Translations under genes and position numbers: made by a program
The notes under the pieces: generated by a model
Told to the model about the DNA's origin: nothing
Database searches by the model: none
The model's input: only the letters and a program-made list of their open reading frames with translations
Shown: positions 5,464-5,469 of the stretch, piece after piece
How positions within the stretch are numbered: position 1 is the first letter of the stretch
How the letters are laid out: each line of letters opens with the position of its first letter
Origin: Collinsella sp. CAG:166
GTDB lineage: Bacteria > Actinomycetota > Coriobacteriia > Coriobacteriales > Coriobacteriaceae
Direction: 5' to 3'
DNA: 5,469 bases
NCBI GenBank assembly: GCA_000434535.1
Contig: FR878669.1
Coordinates: 1-5,469 of the forward strand

Positions 5464-5469
5464 CATGAA

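Noticed and set aside
5208..5468. TTG-initiated (+) open frame running off the right edge
   Set aside because: Weak start codon inside a structured region, no ribosome binding site and no recognisable sequence.
4835..5469. tRNA, CRISPR array or complete known RNA gene in the 3' non-coding region
   Set aside because: No T-loop-like GTTCGANTC with acceptor pairing, no regularly spaced direct repeats, and no RNA family signature I can recognise with confidence.

Overview
This is a G+C-rich bacterial window with short intergenic gaps, Shine-Dalgarno-led genes and classic hairpin-plus-T terminators. The mix of genes (a zinc-ribbon/DUF4234 membrane protein, a DUF2752 membrane protein, an M20D amidohydrolase with an Ala-rich tail, and a YtcJ-type amidohydrolase) would fit a gut actinobacterium of the Coriobacteriia, such as Collinsella. 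That assignment is inference from memory, not a database result.

Layout. Positions 1-164 hold the last 53 codons of a (+) gene ending in an Ala-Pro repeat and an acidic tail, closed by a strong terminator (173-207). Next comes a probable two-gene (+) operon. The first gene (360-968) encodes a zinc ribbon, a Pro/Gln/Ala linker and a DUF4234 membrane domain. The second (982-1458) encodes a small DUF2752 membrane protein. A 12-bp palindrome and a hairpin abutting the ribosome binding site precede the operon. A hairpin at 1491-1534 separates it from the convergent (-) gene at 1565-3028, an M20D-family metal-dependent amidohydrolase. About 160 bp of divergent promoter region separates that gene from a (+) gene at 3191-4834 for a YtcJ-like amidohydrolase, which is followed by its own terminator (4854-4905).

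The last ~560 bases hold no convincing gene. They are rich in inverted repeats. The most notable is a 238-bp element (5093-5330) bounded by two 26-bp imperfect inverted repeats that match at 20 of 26 positions. Between them lie several almost back-to-back helices, including a potential three-way junction (5206-5269). It could be a structured RNA or a small non-autonomous mobile or intergenic repeat. It is the best candidate here for something undescribed. The window ends just after a GGAGG motif that may be the ribosome binding site of a gene starting beyond the edge.

How the genes work together. The two membrane proteins are probably co-expressed, but both families lack an established function. 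The two divergent amidohydrolases are both predicted metal-dependent hydrolases acting on amide-type bonds. They may share regulation and perhaps a catabolic role in deacylating N-acyl amino acids or related compounds, but the sequence does not show the substrate.
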